From JANNPJ01 sp965200525 (GTDB lineage Bacteria > Actinomycetota > Actinomycetes > Actinomycetales > Kineosporiaceae): a DNA stretch of 64,000 bases. The stretch lies in assembly GCA_965200525.1 (NCBI GenBank), contig OZ241368.1, positions 434,001 through 498,000 of the forward strand, written 5' to 3'. A program made the position numbers and the translations under genes. Below, one piece after another: positions 16,591 through 24,281 of the stretch. The notes below the pieces were generated by a model. It was not told the DNA's origin, made no database searches, and saw only the letters and a list, made by a program, of their open reading frames with translations. Every line of letters begins with the position of its first letter. Within the stretch, counting starts at the first letter, position 1.

Positions 16591-17312
16591 CAACCACCGC
16601 CCTGGTCGTGGGAGCCAACGGCGGCATCGGCTCCGCGATCGCCGAGCGGCTCGCCGCCGCCGGACACCGACTCCTCCTGACCTCCCGCCGAGCCGAACCG
16701 CTCCGCGATCTCGCTGCACGCCTGAGCGCTCAGGGCGCAGATGTGACGACGGCCGCCGGTGACGGGGCCGAACCCGGCACCGTGGCCACGTTCCTGGCCG
16801 AGCACGCCGCGGACGGACTGGACGTCGCCGTCAACAACCTCGGCGTCAGCCACCGGCCCACCCCCTTCGGGGACCTCGACCTCGACGAGTTCGACCGCAT
16901 CATCGCCACCGACCTGCGCGGCGTGGCCATCTGCATGCAGGCTGAACTCGCCGTCATCCGTGACCCGGGTGCGATCGTAAACGTCGCTTCCACCGCCGGC
17001 ACCGGCGGCGTCCTCGGCATGGGCGCCTACGCGGCCGCCAAGCACGGCGTCATCGGCCTCACCCGCACTGTCGCCCTCGACTACGCCACCCGGGGAATCC
17101 GCGTCAACGCCGTCGCCCCCGGCCCGATCGAATCCGGACCGATCATGAGCCTGGCCGCCGAGGTGCGTCAGGGGGTGGGTGCCTGGGTGCCCATGCACCG
17201 GATGGGGCACCCGGGCGAAGTCGCCGAGGCCGTCGCCTGGCTCGCCTCACCCCACGCCGGCTTCGTCACCGGAACCGTCGTACCCGTCGACGGTGGAAAG
17301 TCAGCCACCTAA
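16587..17312 (+). CDS. short-chain dehydrogenase/reductase
   Basis: A classical SDR oxidoreductase of 241 residues. The cofactor motif is GANGGIG near residue 9, the NNLG motif corresponds to NNAG, and the active site is S in VASTAGTG with YAAAK. The C-terminus (AFVTGTVVPVDGG-like) is typical of the FabG-like group. NADP(H) preference is suggested by the arginines after the second strand (TSRRAE). It is translationally coupled to the DUF4386 gene by ATGA. The substrate is unknown. Confidence 0.88.
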   Translation: MTTTALVVGANGGIGSAIAERLAAAGHRLLLTSRRAEPLRDLAARLSAQGADVTTAAGDGAEPGTVATFLAEHAADGLDVAVNNLGVSHRPTPFGDLDLDEFDRIIATDLRGVAICMQAELAVIRDPGAIVNVASTAGTGGVLGMGAYAAAKHGVIGLTRTVALDYATRGIRVNAVAPGPIESGPIMSLAAEVRQGVGAWVPMHRMGHPGEVAEAVAWLASPHAGFVTGTVVPVDGGKSAT

Positions 17313-17363
17313 GGGGAACGCAGCCGGGTACGGGCGTCTCGATCTGCGACAGCCGTCAAAGAT

Positions 17364-17924
17364 TCACGACCAGAAATCGTCTGAGAGCCGGACCTGCACG
17401 CAGCGATCATCGCCCTCGACGACCAAGTTCTGACGGGTGCTCAGGACGGCGGTCACGACGTTCAGGTTGACCTCGTCCACCAGCAGGAAGAAGTGCAGCG
17501 GGACCAGCTCGCGGTCCTGCGGGTTGAAATCGGCATCCAGATTCAGGTTCGAGGCCCAGGCCGCCTGGCACAGGACCGAGACGAAGAGCGGAAAATAGCT
17601 CAGCCCGACCAATAGATCCACGTGACGGATGACCGCGGTCACCGGTCGACGGCCATGCCAACTGCCGTGCAGGTCATCGAGGCACTCGACCAGCGCATCC
17701 CAGTTGTGGCCGAAGTAGCCATGCAACTCTAGCCGCTCGGCAAACTCCTGAAAGAGGCTGCGCTCGTCCATCATTCTCGACGAATCGAGGAACCTGACGA
17801 TTCCTTTCCTTGCTTCGAAGGCTTGCAGCGACTGCCGCACCTCCTGGTTGGCCGCAGACGTCACGACCACCCACGGCGCAGTCGCGCGGGTCAGATCCGT
17901 GGGGACCGGCATCCCGCTACTCAT
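17364..17924 (-). CDS. barstar-family protein
   Basis: A 186-residue protein containing a barstar-like fold: the segment LFQEFAERLELHGYFGHNWDALVECLDDL matches the barstar helix that plugs a ribonuclease active site. The family includes barnase inhibitors and standalone immunity-like proteins. No barnase-like gene is next to it, so the partner is unknown. ATG 17924 (GAGAGG upstream) is preferred over an upstream frame extension to 18008, which would overlap the oxidoreductase gene. It lies 74 bases downstream of that gene on the same strand. Confidence 0.8.
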   Translation of the reverse strand: MSSGMPVPTDLTRATAPWVVVTSAANQEVRQSLQAFEARKGIVRFLDSSRMMDERSLFQEFAERLELHGYFGHNWDALVECLDDLHGSWHGRRPVTAVIRHVDLLVGLSYFPLFVSVLCQAAWASNLNLDADFNPQDRELVPLHFFLLVDEVNLNVVTAVLSTRQNLVVEGDDRCVQVRLSDDFWS

Positions 17925-17998
17925 GCTGTCGCGCCTCTCGCCTGCACCAGGGAACGGTTTGCCTGAGGTGGCGAAGTGTAGAGCCGAGGCGAAGTGCT

Positions 17999-19018
17999 TC
18001 AGCGCCAACCGAGTTCGGGCGCGACGTGGCGCAGCACGCTGTCGAGCAGGTGGGCGTTGTAATCGACACCGAGCTGGTTCGGAATGGTCAGCAGCAGGGT
18101 GTCCGCTGCCGCGATCGCCTCGTCGTCGGCCAGGCTCTTGATCAGCTGGTCGGGCTCGCCGGCATAGGTCTTGCCGAACCGGGCCTTACCACCGTCCAGG
18201 AAGCCGACCTGGTCCTGACTCTCGGTCTCCTGCCCGAAGTACGCCCGGTCCAGGTCGCTCACGACCGGGAAGATGCTGCGGCTGACCGACACGCGTGGCT
18301 CGTACTCATGACCGGCTGCCTTCCAGGCCTCCCGGAACCGGGCGATCTGCTCGGCCTGGAGCTGATGGAACGGCACTCCGGTGTCCTCAGCCAGCAGCGT
18401 GGACGACATCAGGTTCATCCCCTGCTGCGCCGTCCACTCCGCGGTCTGACGGGTCGCGGCGCCCCACCAGATCCGCTCGCGCAGCCCCGGCGAGTGTGGC
18501 TCGATCCGGAGCAGGCCCGGCGGGTTCGGGAACATCGGCCTCGGATTGGGTCGCGCGAATCCCTCCCCCTTCAGTGCCTGGAGGAACGACGCCGTGTGCT
18601 CGCGGGCCAGTCCCGCGTGGTCGCCTTCATCCGCGGGCTCGTAGCCGAAGTAGCGATACCCCTCGATCACCTGCTCGGGCGATCCCCGGCTGATCCCCAG
18701 CTGGAGCCGGCCACCGGAGATCAGGTCGGCTGCCCCAGCGTCCTCGGCCATGTAGAGAGGGTTCTCGTAGCGCATGTCGATCACGCCGGTACCGATCTCG
18801 ATCCGGCTCGTGCGCGCCCCGATCGCCGCCAGCAGCGGGAACGGCGAGGCCAGTTGGCTCGCGAAGTGGTGCACCCGGAAGTACGCGCCGTCGGCGCCCA
18901 GTTCCTCGGCCGCGACCGCCAGGTCGATGGACTGCAGCAGGGTGTCCGAGGCCGAGCGCGTCTGCGAATGCGGCGACGCCGTCCAGTGCCCGAACGACAG
19001 GAACCCGATTTTCTTCAC
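17999..19018 (-). CDS. LLM-class flavin-dependent oxidoreductase
   Basis: A luciferase-like monooxygenase-fold enzyme of about 339 residues, starting KKIGFLSFGHW. Family features include AAEELGADGAYFRVHHFASQLASPFPLLAAIGARTSRIEIGTGVIDMRYENPLYMAEDAGAADLISGGRL in order and the C-terminal YAGEPDQLIKSLADDEAI region. FMN-dependent, perhaps F420-related; the substrate is unknown. GTG 19018 is chosen because the family begins there; the frame runs open to 19237 without similarity. The barstar gene follows on the same strand. Confidence 0.85.
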   Translation of the reverse strand: MKKIGFLSFGHWTASPHSQTRSASDTLLQSIDLAVAAEELGADGAYFRVHHFASQLASPFPLLAAIGARTSRIEIGTGVIDMRYENPLYMAEDAGAADLISGGRLQLGISRGSPEQVIEGYRYFGYEPADEGDHAGLAREHTASFLQALKGEGFARPNPRPMFPNPPGLLRIEPHSPGLRERIWWGAATRQTAEWTAQQGMNLMSSTLLAEDTGVPFHQLQAEQIARFREAWKAAGHEYEPRVSVSRSIFPVVSDLDRAYFGQETESQDQVGFLDGGKARFGKTYAGEPDQLIKSLADDEAIAAADTLLLTIPNQLGVDYNAHLLDSVLRHVAPELGWR

Positions 19019-19291
19019 GTCGCCGTAACGCGCGCAGAGCGCAAACGCTTCCTGTCCGATGGTCACCCACTCACATGGCCTGTGGGAGAGCACTTGGCGA
19101 TCCAGTCTGCGCCGGCATGCCTCATGATTCTGCGCCGGATTGGTGCCGTCCTGGCCACGGCGCTCATCTCCACGTCGTCCTCGCCGGCGCCGATTCGGGA
19201 CGTCGCCGACATAAACGTTCGACTCGGCCGAGGCCACCCCTGCCGCTACCGCGACAGGCGACAGATCGACAGGTAGGGCCGACAGGGCTCC

Positions 19292-20113
19292 TCAAGAGGC
19301 CAGGCGGCCGTTGACCCGGGGCCGCATGGGCGTCCACCGGGATCGATCCAGCCCCTCGGCGCCCCACAGCTTCACCGTCGACAGGCACTCGGCCAACCTC
19401 AGCGCCTCGTCCGGTCCGACGCGACAGCCCGCGATGCGGACCCAGGCCGGCTTACGGGCCATGGCCATGTACCGCGATCCCAGTTGAAGTTCGTCTCGCT
19501 GCACGAACTCGATGCTCAGTTCGTCGCCGTCCAGGCCGACAACGCTGCCGAGAAGGCGACTGTGGATCACCGCGTCCTCGTCGGACTCGCTCTTGCGCGC
19601 CCACCAGGGCGCTGGCCATGCCGTGATCAGCCTTGATGCCTGATGTTCCACAGATCCGTCCTCTCGATAACGATGTTCACCATTCCTGCGGGCATTCGCC
19701 CCGGGATCGAGCTTTGGTATCGAACCTCGGGCCAGGCCGAGGCGCTCATGCAGGAGACGTTGCTCGCTCGGCGACAGCGACCACGGGCTGACGTCTGGCA
19801 GGGTCAGGGACACCCGCCCCGACGAGTCCACCGAGCGCTCGATGCTGAACCGAACAGTGTCGGCGACCAGCTCACGAACCGAGGGATCACGCGGCCATCC
19901 GGCCAGGGCCTCGCATTCCAGCGCTTCGGCCAACGTCTCGTGATGCCATACCTCGACGTGACCACCCTCATCCTCAATTCCACGCTGGCTGTCCGGTCGG
20001 TCACGGTCTGCAGCGCGACTAGCACGGATCCCGGATCCGGCTGTTGGTGTGGTTTGAACCATGGATGCTCGACCGTGCCCACCTGCCTTCTCCTGCATTC
20101 CCGTCGTTCGCAT
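19292..20113 (-). CDS. hypothetical protein, divergent from an XRE regulator
   Basis: An ORF of about 273 residues from ATG 20113. It has a charged low-complexity N-terminus and a more structured C-terminal half (WPRDPSVRELVADTVRFSIERSVDSSGR; LITAWPAPWWARK; LLGSVVGLDGDELSIEFVQRDELQLGSRYMAMARKPAWVRI). No known family was recognised. Several starts are possible: an upstream ATG 20236 overlaps the hairpin region and is less likely. Third-position GC is lower than in neighbouring genes, in keeping with an accessory origin. It is divergent from the small XRE gene across an inverted repeat. Confidence 0.5.
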   Translation of the reverse strand: MRTTGMQEKAGGHGRASMVQTTPTAGSGIRASRAADRDRPDSQRGIEDEGGHVEVWHHETLAEALECEALAGWPRDPSVRELVADTVRFSIERSVDSSGRVSLTLPDVSPWSLSPSEQRLLHERLGLARGSIPKLDPGANARRNGEHRYREDGSVEHQASRLITAWPAPWWARKSESDEDAVIHSRLLGSVVGLDGDELSIEFVQRDELQLGSRYMAMARKPAWVRIAGCRVGPDEALRLAECLSTVKLWGAEGLDRSRWTPMRPRVNGRLAS

Positions 20114-20182
20114 CGGTAGTATGGGACAATATGACGATGCGCTGAACAATTTCACGGCCTGATCGACGTTTAGACGATCCAC

Positions 20183-20213
20183 TCGGTCGGTGAAGTTTTT
20201 CTGAACCGACCGA
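20183..20213. promoter_or_regulatory. inverted repeat between hypothetical gene and XRE gene
   Basis: TCGGTCGGT, 13-base spacer containing TTTTT, ACCGACCGA: perfect 9-bp arms. It lies in the divergent control region 40 bases upstream of the XRE start, so it is a candidate operator of that regulator. Confidence 0.5.
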
Positions 20214-20252
20214 CCTAGATTCCGTTCCATGGCCGGAAGGACGCTGGGGTAA

Positions 20253-20477
20253 GTGATCGGCGCCAACGTGCGTGCCGAGCGGGCGCGACTCAACCTCAGC
20301 CAGGTCCAGCTGGGAGAACTCCTCAAGCTCTCCGGTGATGTGGTGTCCGACATAGAGAACGCCCGCCGGGCCCTGACCGTCAACGAGCTGCCGAAGCTGT
20401 GCCAGGCCCTCGACGTTTCCCTCGTTGACCTGTTACGCCGAGCAGATCCCGACGACCTGCGCAAACTCGGCTTCTGA
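20253..20477 (+). CDS. small XRE-family regulator
   Basis: A 74-residue single-domain HTH_3 protein: IGANVRAERARLNLSQVQLGELLKLSGDVVSDIENARRALTVNELPKLCQAL covers all five helices. It ends in DLLRRADPDDLRKLGF. The start is GTG 20253 with GGAAGGA upstream. It is a Cro/CI-like DNA-binding protein, possibly the control element of the divergent hypothetical gene or of a lost mobile element. Confidence 0.8.
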   Translation: MIGANVRAERARLNLSQVQLGELLKLSGDVVSDIENARRALTVNELPKLCQALDVSLVDLLRRADPDDLRKLGF

Positions 20478-20533
20478 CCGTCCTGCGGTCACACCGCGCC
20501 CCGGCGATCCCGCCCGAATACCCCTTCCTTCGC

Positions 20534-20860
20534 CTACACCGGAAGATTCGCCTCGCTGCCCAAGACGTGCACGACTGCCTCACCGCCGCACTCCATACGT
20601 CGCCTGACCACCGAGCGCACTCGGGGCAGGCGCCCGAGGTCGTGCAGGCCGGGCACGACCACGTGCATGACGTCGAGACGGTTCATCGCCTCGAGCATTT
20701 CGGCCAGGGCGGACAGTCCCGCATCCTCACCAGGGCGCTCGGCGTACACGCCGGCCAGGTTGTATCCCTCCCGGGCAGCGAACTGGGCAATCGTCACGGC
20801 ACCGATCAGCCGATTCTCCACCGGCAGCGGGCCCTGATATCCAAACAGTAGGGGCCTCAT
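20534..20860 (-). CDS. resolvase N-terminal-like protein lacking the catalytic serine
   Basis: A 108-residue protein that follows the fold pattern of the serine-recombinase catalytic domain (AREGYNLAGVYAERPGEDAGLSALAEMLEAMNRLDVMHVVVPGLHDLGRLP). The N-terminal strand, where resolvases have YxRVS with the catalytic serine, reads LFGYQGPLP instead. There is no DNA-binding domain. It is therefore unlikely to recombine DNA; such orphan domains may have a structural or regulatory role. ATG 20860 is preceded by AGGAG. Confidence 0.55.
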   Translation of the reverse strand: MRPLLFGYQGPLPVENRLIGAVTIAQFAAREGYNLAGVYAERPGEDAGLSALAEMLEAMNRLDVMHVVVPGLHDLGRLPRVRSVVRRRMECGGEAVVHVLGSEANLPV

Positions 20861-20996
20861 AGATTCACTACTCCTGAGTAGATGGCAGGCTCAGCATGGA
20901 CGAGTCCGCGGTGGGCCTCGTCGCCCGACGCTTGCTCGAACCATCATCTGAGCTGCTGGTATGCCTACCGTGGCCCCAGCCTTACCGGCGCACAAC

Positions 20997-21011
20997 ATCT
21001 CATTGTGAGAT
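20997..21011. promoter_or_regulatory. palindrome upstream of the broken XRE gene
   Basis: ATCTCA, TTG, TGAGAT: perfect 6-bp arms, 71 bases before ATG 21082. It may be an operator of the regulator or of the divergent gene. Confidence 0.35.
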
Positions 21012-21081
21012 CCTCATTAAACTGAGACGCTGCGCGCGACCCTCACACTGAACGCCTTCAGCGAAGGGACCGCGGATACCT

Positions 21082-21447
21082 TTGAGCACGATCAGTGGGA
21101 CCGCATCGAGCACCCTTGTGCGCAGACAACTGGGTGAACGGCTGCGGCGCCTGCGTGAGAGCGCCGGCAAGACGCACGCCGATGTCTTTGCGGCCAAGAT
21201 CGCCAGCCCGAACAAAATGTGGACAATAGAGAAGGGTCGCCAACCGTTCGTGCGGCCGACACTTGGACCGTCCGCTGTAGGCCTGTGCCACATCGAAATC
21301 TTCGACTGGCGACTGACAGACCCGCTGATGAATCCGTTCCAGGAAGTGGAGTGCCTCGCCGAGGCCGGAGAACCGGCCACCGCGGCGCTGCCCTCGGCGC
21401 CCGGACCACCGGCGAACTCGGCGATCTTTTTTCGGAACGGCTTTTGA
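21082..21447 (+). pseudogene. truncated XRE regulator (Scr1-like N-terminus, frameshifted)
   Basis: The first 58 residues are a normal XRE helix-turn-helix start of the type found in actinobacterial Scr1-like regulators (LVRRQLGERLRRLRESAGKTHADV...SPNKMWTIEKGR). After that the family sequence (a VRAADTW stretch) is found in another frame from about 21246, and the large ligand-like C-terminal domain is missing. It is probably a decayed regulator of about 280 residues. The interval 21448-21636 holds nothing recognisable. Confidence 0.5.
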
Positions 21448-21636
21448 GGTCGGCGTTCAGCGGTTGATCTACAGGCGGACGGCGTCGTCCAGCAGATCCG
21501 ATGGCCCGCCGCCGGCCATGTCCCACCACGGCGGACAGTCGGTCCGTAGGTCGCAAGAGTCGCGCTTGGGGCTGCTGGTGGCGATGGCCCGTGGCCGAGG
21601 GCGGCGGCAACCACGTCCGCAGTCAATAGCGCCCGT

Positions 21637-22059
21637 TCATGGAAGCAGTGTGACGCAGGCGCGCAATGAACCGTCCATTTCGAATGGCACAGATTCATGC
21701 TCGTGGGTCACCAGCCAGCGCCCGTCGATGCGGCGTAGCCCCAACGTCACTCGGAACCAAAGGCTGAAGTTTTCGTTCGAGCCGCGCGGTGTGGCGGACA
21801 GGCAGTCGATGCTGGTTGCGAACGCCACGTCGCCGTCTGCGGTGATCTGCAGTTGCGTCACTTCCCGGCGTGGTGGTGCCTGGAAAGTCGCGATCCAGGC
21901 CTGCAGCGGGGCCGGGTCGCGTCCGTCGCCTGGCTGCCGCAGTGGCGGGGCGAGGGTGTATTCGACGAATGTGTCGGCATAGTGCGACATGACGGCTTTG
22001 GCGTCGCCGGATTCCAGTAGCGCGGCTTTGCGCTCGATGACTTCCCGAATGTCGATCAT
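21637..22059 (-). CDS. SnoaL/NTF2-like protein (ketosteroid isomerase fold)
   Basis: A 140-residue cone-fold protein: DIREVIERKAALLESGDAKAVMSHYADTFVEYTLAPPL, then FSLWFRVTLGLRRIDGRWLVTHEHESVPF, the typical strand set of SnoaL-like domains. These are small-molecule enzymes or binding proteins; the role here is unknown. ATG 22059 is used because GAAGGTGG lies 8 bases upstream; an upstream in-frame start at 22071 is weaker. Confidence 0.78.
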   Translation of the reverse strand: MIDIREVIERKAALLESGDAKAVMSHYADTFVEYTLAPPLRQPGDGRDPAPLQAWIATFQAPPRREVTQLQITADGDVAFATSIDCLSATPRGSNENFSLWFRVTLGLRRIDGRWLVTHEHESVPFEMDGSLRACVTLLP

Positions 22060-22228
22060 GACTAATTCCACCTTCTTTTGGCCGGGACGTCATGGCCGGA
22101 CCTTCCGGTTCGACGCCACCTCGGCCGGCCGGAGCAGGCCGGTCTGGTCATACAAACCGCAAGGCCCGTATCGAAAGCCCGGATCGGCGGACGAACTCGC
22201 CAAGAGTCAGCACCAGACCTGCCCGCTG

Positions 22229-22720
22229 TCATGTCACCGGAAAGGCGACGTCGAAGACCTCGTCGTCGGCCGCGGCGGACCCGAAGTCGGTCCAGTACAC
22301 CTCGCGGGGCGCGTGGGCGACGGTGAGGCCGTTGGCCGCGATCCACTTCGCGATCGCTTCGTACACCTCGCCGAGTGCTCCACTGGTGACCTGAGACTTG
22401 GTCACGCACACGTATGCCTCCCGGTGCGCCGGGATGCTTCGATCACCTCCGGTCGCGACTGTGGCGCAGACCTCGATCGGCGTCGGCCCCTCGTGCGGAT
22501 CGCCTTCGTAGACCGTGATGAACACCGGCTCGTCCGCATGCCCCGACCGCTCCAGAAACGGCCAGTCCGCGCTTCCGAGCAGACCGCTGGCCGCTTGCGC
22601 GCGCTCCGCCACCAGTGTCATCCCGTCCGGCAGCCAGGCATCCAAGCCTGCCATGTCAACCACGCGCGTCTGCGTCACCACGTGCTGTTCCGGCACATCG
22701 CGCAACCGAATTTCGACCAT
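22229..22720 (-). CDS. GyrI-like small-molecule-binding domain protein
   Basis: A 163-residue standalone GyrI-like (effector-binding) protein: VEIRLRDVPEQHVVTQTRVV at the start, FITVYEGDP in the middle, and VCVTKSQVTSGALGEVYEAIAKWIAANGLTVAHAPREVYWTDF at the end. Family members bind hydrophobic ligands, alone or fused to regulators. ATG 22720 is preceded by GGAGG. No DNA-binding domain is attached. The closest regulator is a MarR gene 800 bases away. Confidence 0.78.
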   Translation of the reverse strand: MVEIRLRDVPEQHVVTQTRVVDMAGLDAWLPDGMTLVAERAQAASGLLGSADWPFLERSGHADEPVFITVYEGDPHEGPTPIEVCATVATGGDRSIPAHREAYVCVTKSQVTSGALGEVYEAIAKWIAANGLTVAHAPREVYWTDFGSAAADDEVFDVAFPVT

Positions 22721-22875
22721 GATCGCCTCCACTCCTGGCGGGCACCCGCGCCGCCAAGCCCCACTCTGGGGTCTCTCCCAAGGGCAGAGTCAAGGCGTCT
22801 GACCGGCCGCCGGCACAGGTGGCGGGACGCTCTTCGCTGGACCCGTCTTGCCTCATCTGAGTCGAATTGGAGCCG

Positions 22876-23028
22876 CTCTGCCGACTTGATCACGCAAAAG
22901 CGACCAACGCTGATCTCAAGAGCTGGCGGATCCTACGCAGGATCCGCTCCAGCCGGGCCCACGCAACGCGCCTGGTGAACGCGATTCAGGTCTTGATCCT
23001 TAATTCCTGAGGAGGCTGGAAACCCTCA
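22876..23028 (+). mobile_element. right-end remnant of an IS5-type (DDE_Tnp_4) element, copy A
   Basis: The frame ending at the TGA just after AATTCC reads NADLKSWRILRRIRSSRAHA and then TRLVNAIQVLILNS. This matches the C-terminus of IS5-superfamily DDE_Tnp_4 transposases (N-LK-WRIL-R pattern). The last 82 bases (22947-23028), including about 20 bases after the stop, recur at 24071-24153. The rest of the element is absent. Confidence 0.5.
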
Positions 23029-23059
23029 CTGTTGCGAGGCTATCTCGAAACCACCAGAG

Positions 23060-23446
23060 CTAACGGGCACTGCCGATGCTGCGGTCCGACTCCGAGCCGG
23101 CAAGCATGAGGGTGGTCTCTTCGATCCGGCGGAAACGCCCGTCCGGTGCCAGTTCTCCAAACAGATAGACTTCTTGGACAACTGTCGAGCCATCGCGCTT
23201 GGTGACCGTCACAACATGGCGGTCGGCGTAGCGGGCTCCATGACTCAGTTCGTCGAGCACCTCGATATGAGCGCTCGCGACCACGCTCCGCAGATGCGCG
23301 ATGTGCTGCAAGAAACCGTCTCGGTCGTCCCACTGTCCGTCGGTGCGCTGACGGTAGTCCTCGGTGAAATGCCGAGCGACGACGTCGGACAGCGGTTGGT
23401 CGTGCTCGTTCAGCAGTTCGTGCAGGGCGGTGGCGATCGTCGTCAT
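23060..23446 (-). CDS. SnoaL/NTF2-like protein
   Basis: A 128-residue cone-fold protein from ATG 23446 with a very good ribosome site (GAGGAG): TTIATALHELLNEHDQPLSDVVARHFTEDYRQR...HLRSVVASAHIEVLDELSHGARYADRHVVTVTKRDGS. It lacks a signal peptide. It is divergent from a MarR gene with two palindromic sites between, so its expression is probably MarR-controlled. The enzymatic role is unknown. Confidence 0.78.
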   Translation of the reverse strand: MTTIATALHELLNEHDQPLSDVVARHFTEDYRQRTDGQWDDRDGFLQHIAHLRSVVASAHIEVLDELSHGARYADRHVVTVTKRDGSTVVQEVYLFGELAPDGRFRRIEETTLMLAGSESDRSIGSAR

Positions 23447-23461
23447 TCCAACTCCTCGGTA

Positions 23462-23511
23462 GCGTGCCTTTGGCACGCATAACACTATGGCAGAAGCGTG
23501 CCTGATGCACG
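23462..23511. promoter_or_regulatory. two palindromic MarR operator candidates
   Basis: Site 1 (23462-23478) is GCGTGCC, TTT, GGCACGC with perfect 7-bp arms. Site 2 (23497-23511) is CGTGC, 5 bases, GCACG. AGCGTGCCT repeats at 34-base spacing, about three helical turns. Both sites lie between the divergent SnoaL-like and MarR genes. Confidence 0.7.
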
Positions 23512-23524
23512 TTAATCTGAAAGG

Positions 23525-23989
23525 GTGACAACCGACGAGACCACCACGATCGCCGATGCGCTGGGCGCGGTCCTGCGCCGGGACTTCCGCAGTGGCTTGT
23601 ATGAGTACCTGACCGCGAACCTGCACGCTGCGGTGGATGCCAGCACTTACCCCATCCTTAGCGGCCTCGACCGAGCCGGTTCGGCCAGCGCGGCGACACT
23701 GGGACAACACGTTGGGCTGGATCGTTCTGTAGTCAGTCGACGGGCCTCGCGCCTGGTCGAGGCCGGCCTGGTGTCCTCCACACCGGATCCGGGCGATGCC
23801 CGAGCCAGCCTTCTCGCCCTCGAACCGGTCGGCACCCAGATCGTCGCCACCATGCGGATACGGCTGATTGACGCACTGAACCAGCATCTGAGTTCGTGGG
23901 GAGATGCAGACCGGCGCGATTTCGCCCGTCTCCTGGATCGATTCGCGGGCGATGGGCCGCTGCTACCACCCAACCGGCCCAGGCAGTGA
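23525..23989 (+). CDS. MarR-family transcriptional regulator
   Basis: A 154-residue winged-helix protein: YPILSGLDRAGSASAATLGQHVGLDRSVVSRRASRLVEAGLVSSTPDPGDARASLLALEPVG is the MarR DNA-binding core with the DxR wing. GTG 23525 is very close to the AAAGG motif, so the start may be served by a leaderless transcript or lie slightly downstream. It probably represses itself and the divergent SnoaL-like gene through the paired palindromes at 23462-23511. Confidence 0.83.
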   Translation: MTTDETTTIADALGAVLRRDFRSGLYEYLTANLHAAVDASTYPILSGLDRAGSASAATLGQHVGLDRSVVSRRASRLVEAGLVSSTPDPGDARASLLALEPVGTQIVATMRIRLIDALNQHLSSWGDADRRDFARLLDRFAGDGPLLPPNRPRQ

Positions 23990-24070
23990 CGACCCTCGAC
24001 GTGGCAGTTCAGCAGTCCGTCGAGCCCGACCAGCAGCATCTTCACGGGGTGGACCCTCTGGCCACCACCA

Positions 24071-24153
24071 CTCCAGCCGGGCCCACGCAACACGACTGGT
24101 CAACGCGGTTCAGGCCTTAATCCTTAACTCCTGAGGAGGTTGGAAAACCCTCA
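24071..24153 (+). mobile_element. right-end remnant of an IS5-type element, copy B
   Basis: 83 bases that match copy A (22947-23028) at almost all positions. In the transposase frame both copies encode SSRAHATRLVNA(I/V)Q(V/A)LILNS and a TGA; five of seven codon differences are silent. This copy has no recognisable transposase sequence upstream of the shared segment. Confidence 0.5.
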
Positions 24154-24281
24154 GGGACTCGGTAGCCGTGGACACGTATCGGGCCATCTCCTCGAGCTGC
24201 GCACTGCCCTGGCCGTCCGACCGACGCATCTCGACCGTCCACCGTGGTGCGGCTGCGATCGAGGGCACCTTCGATTGCGAC

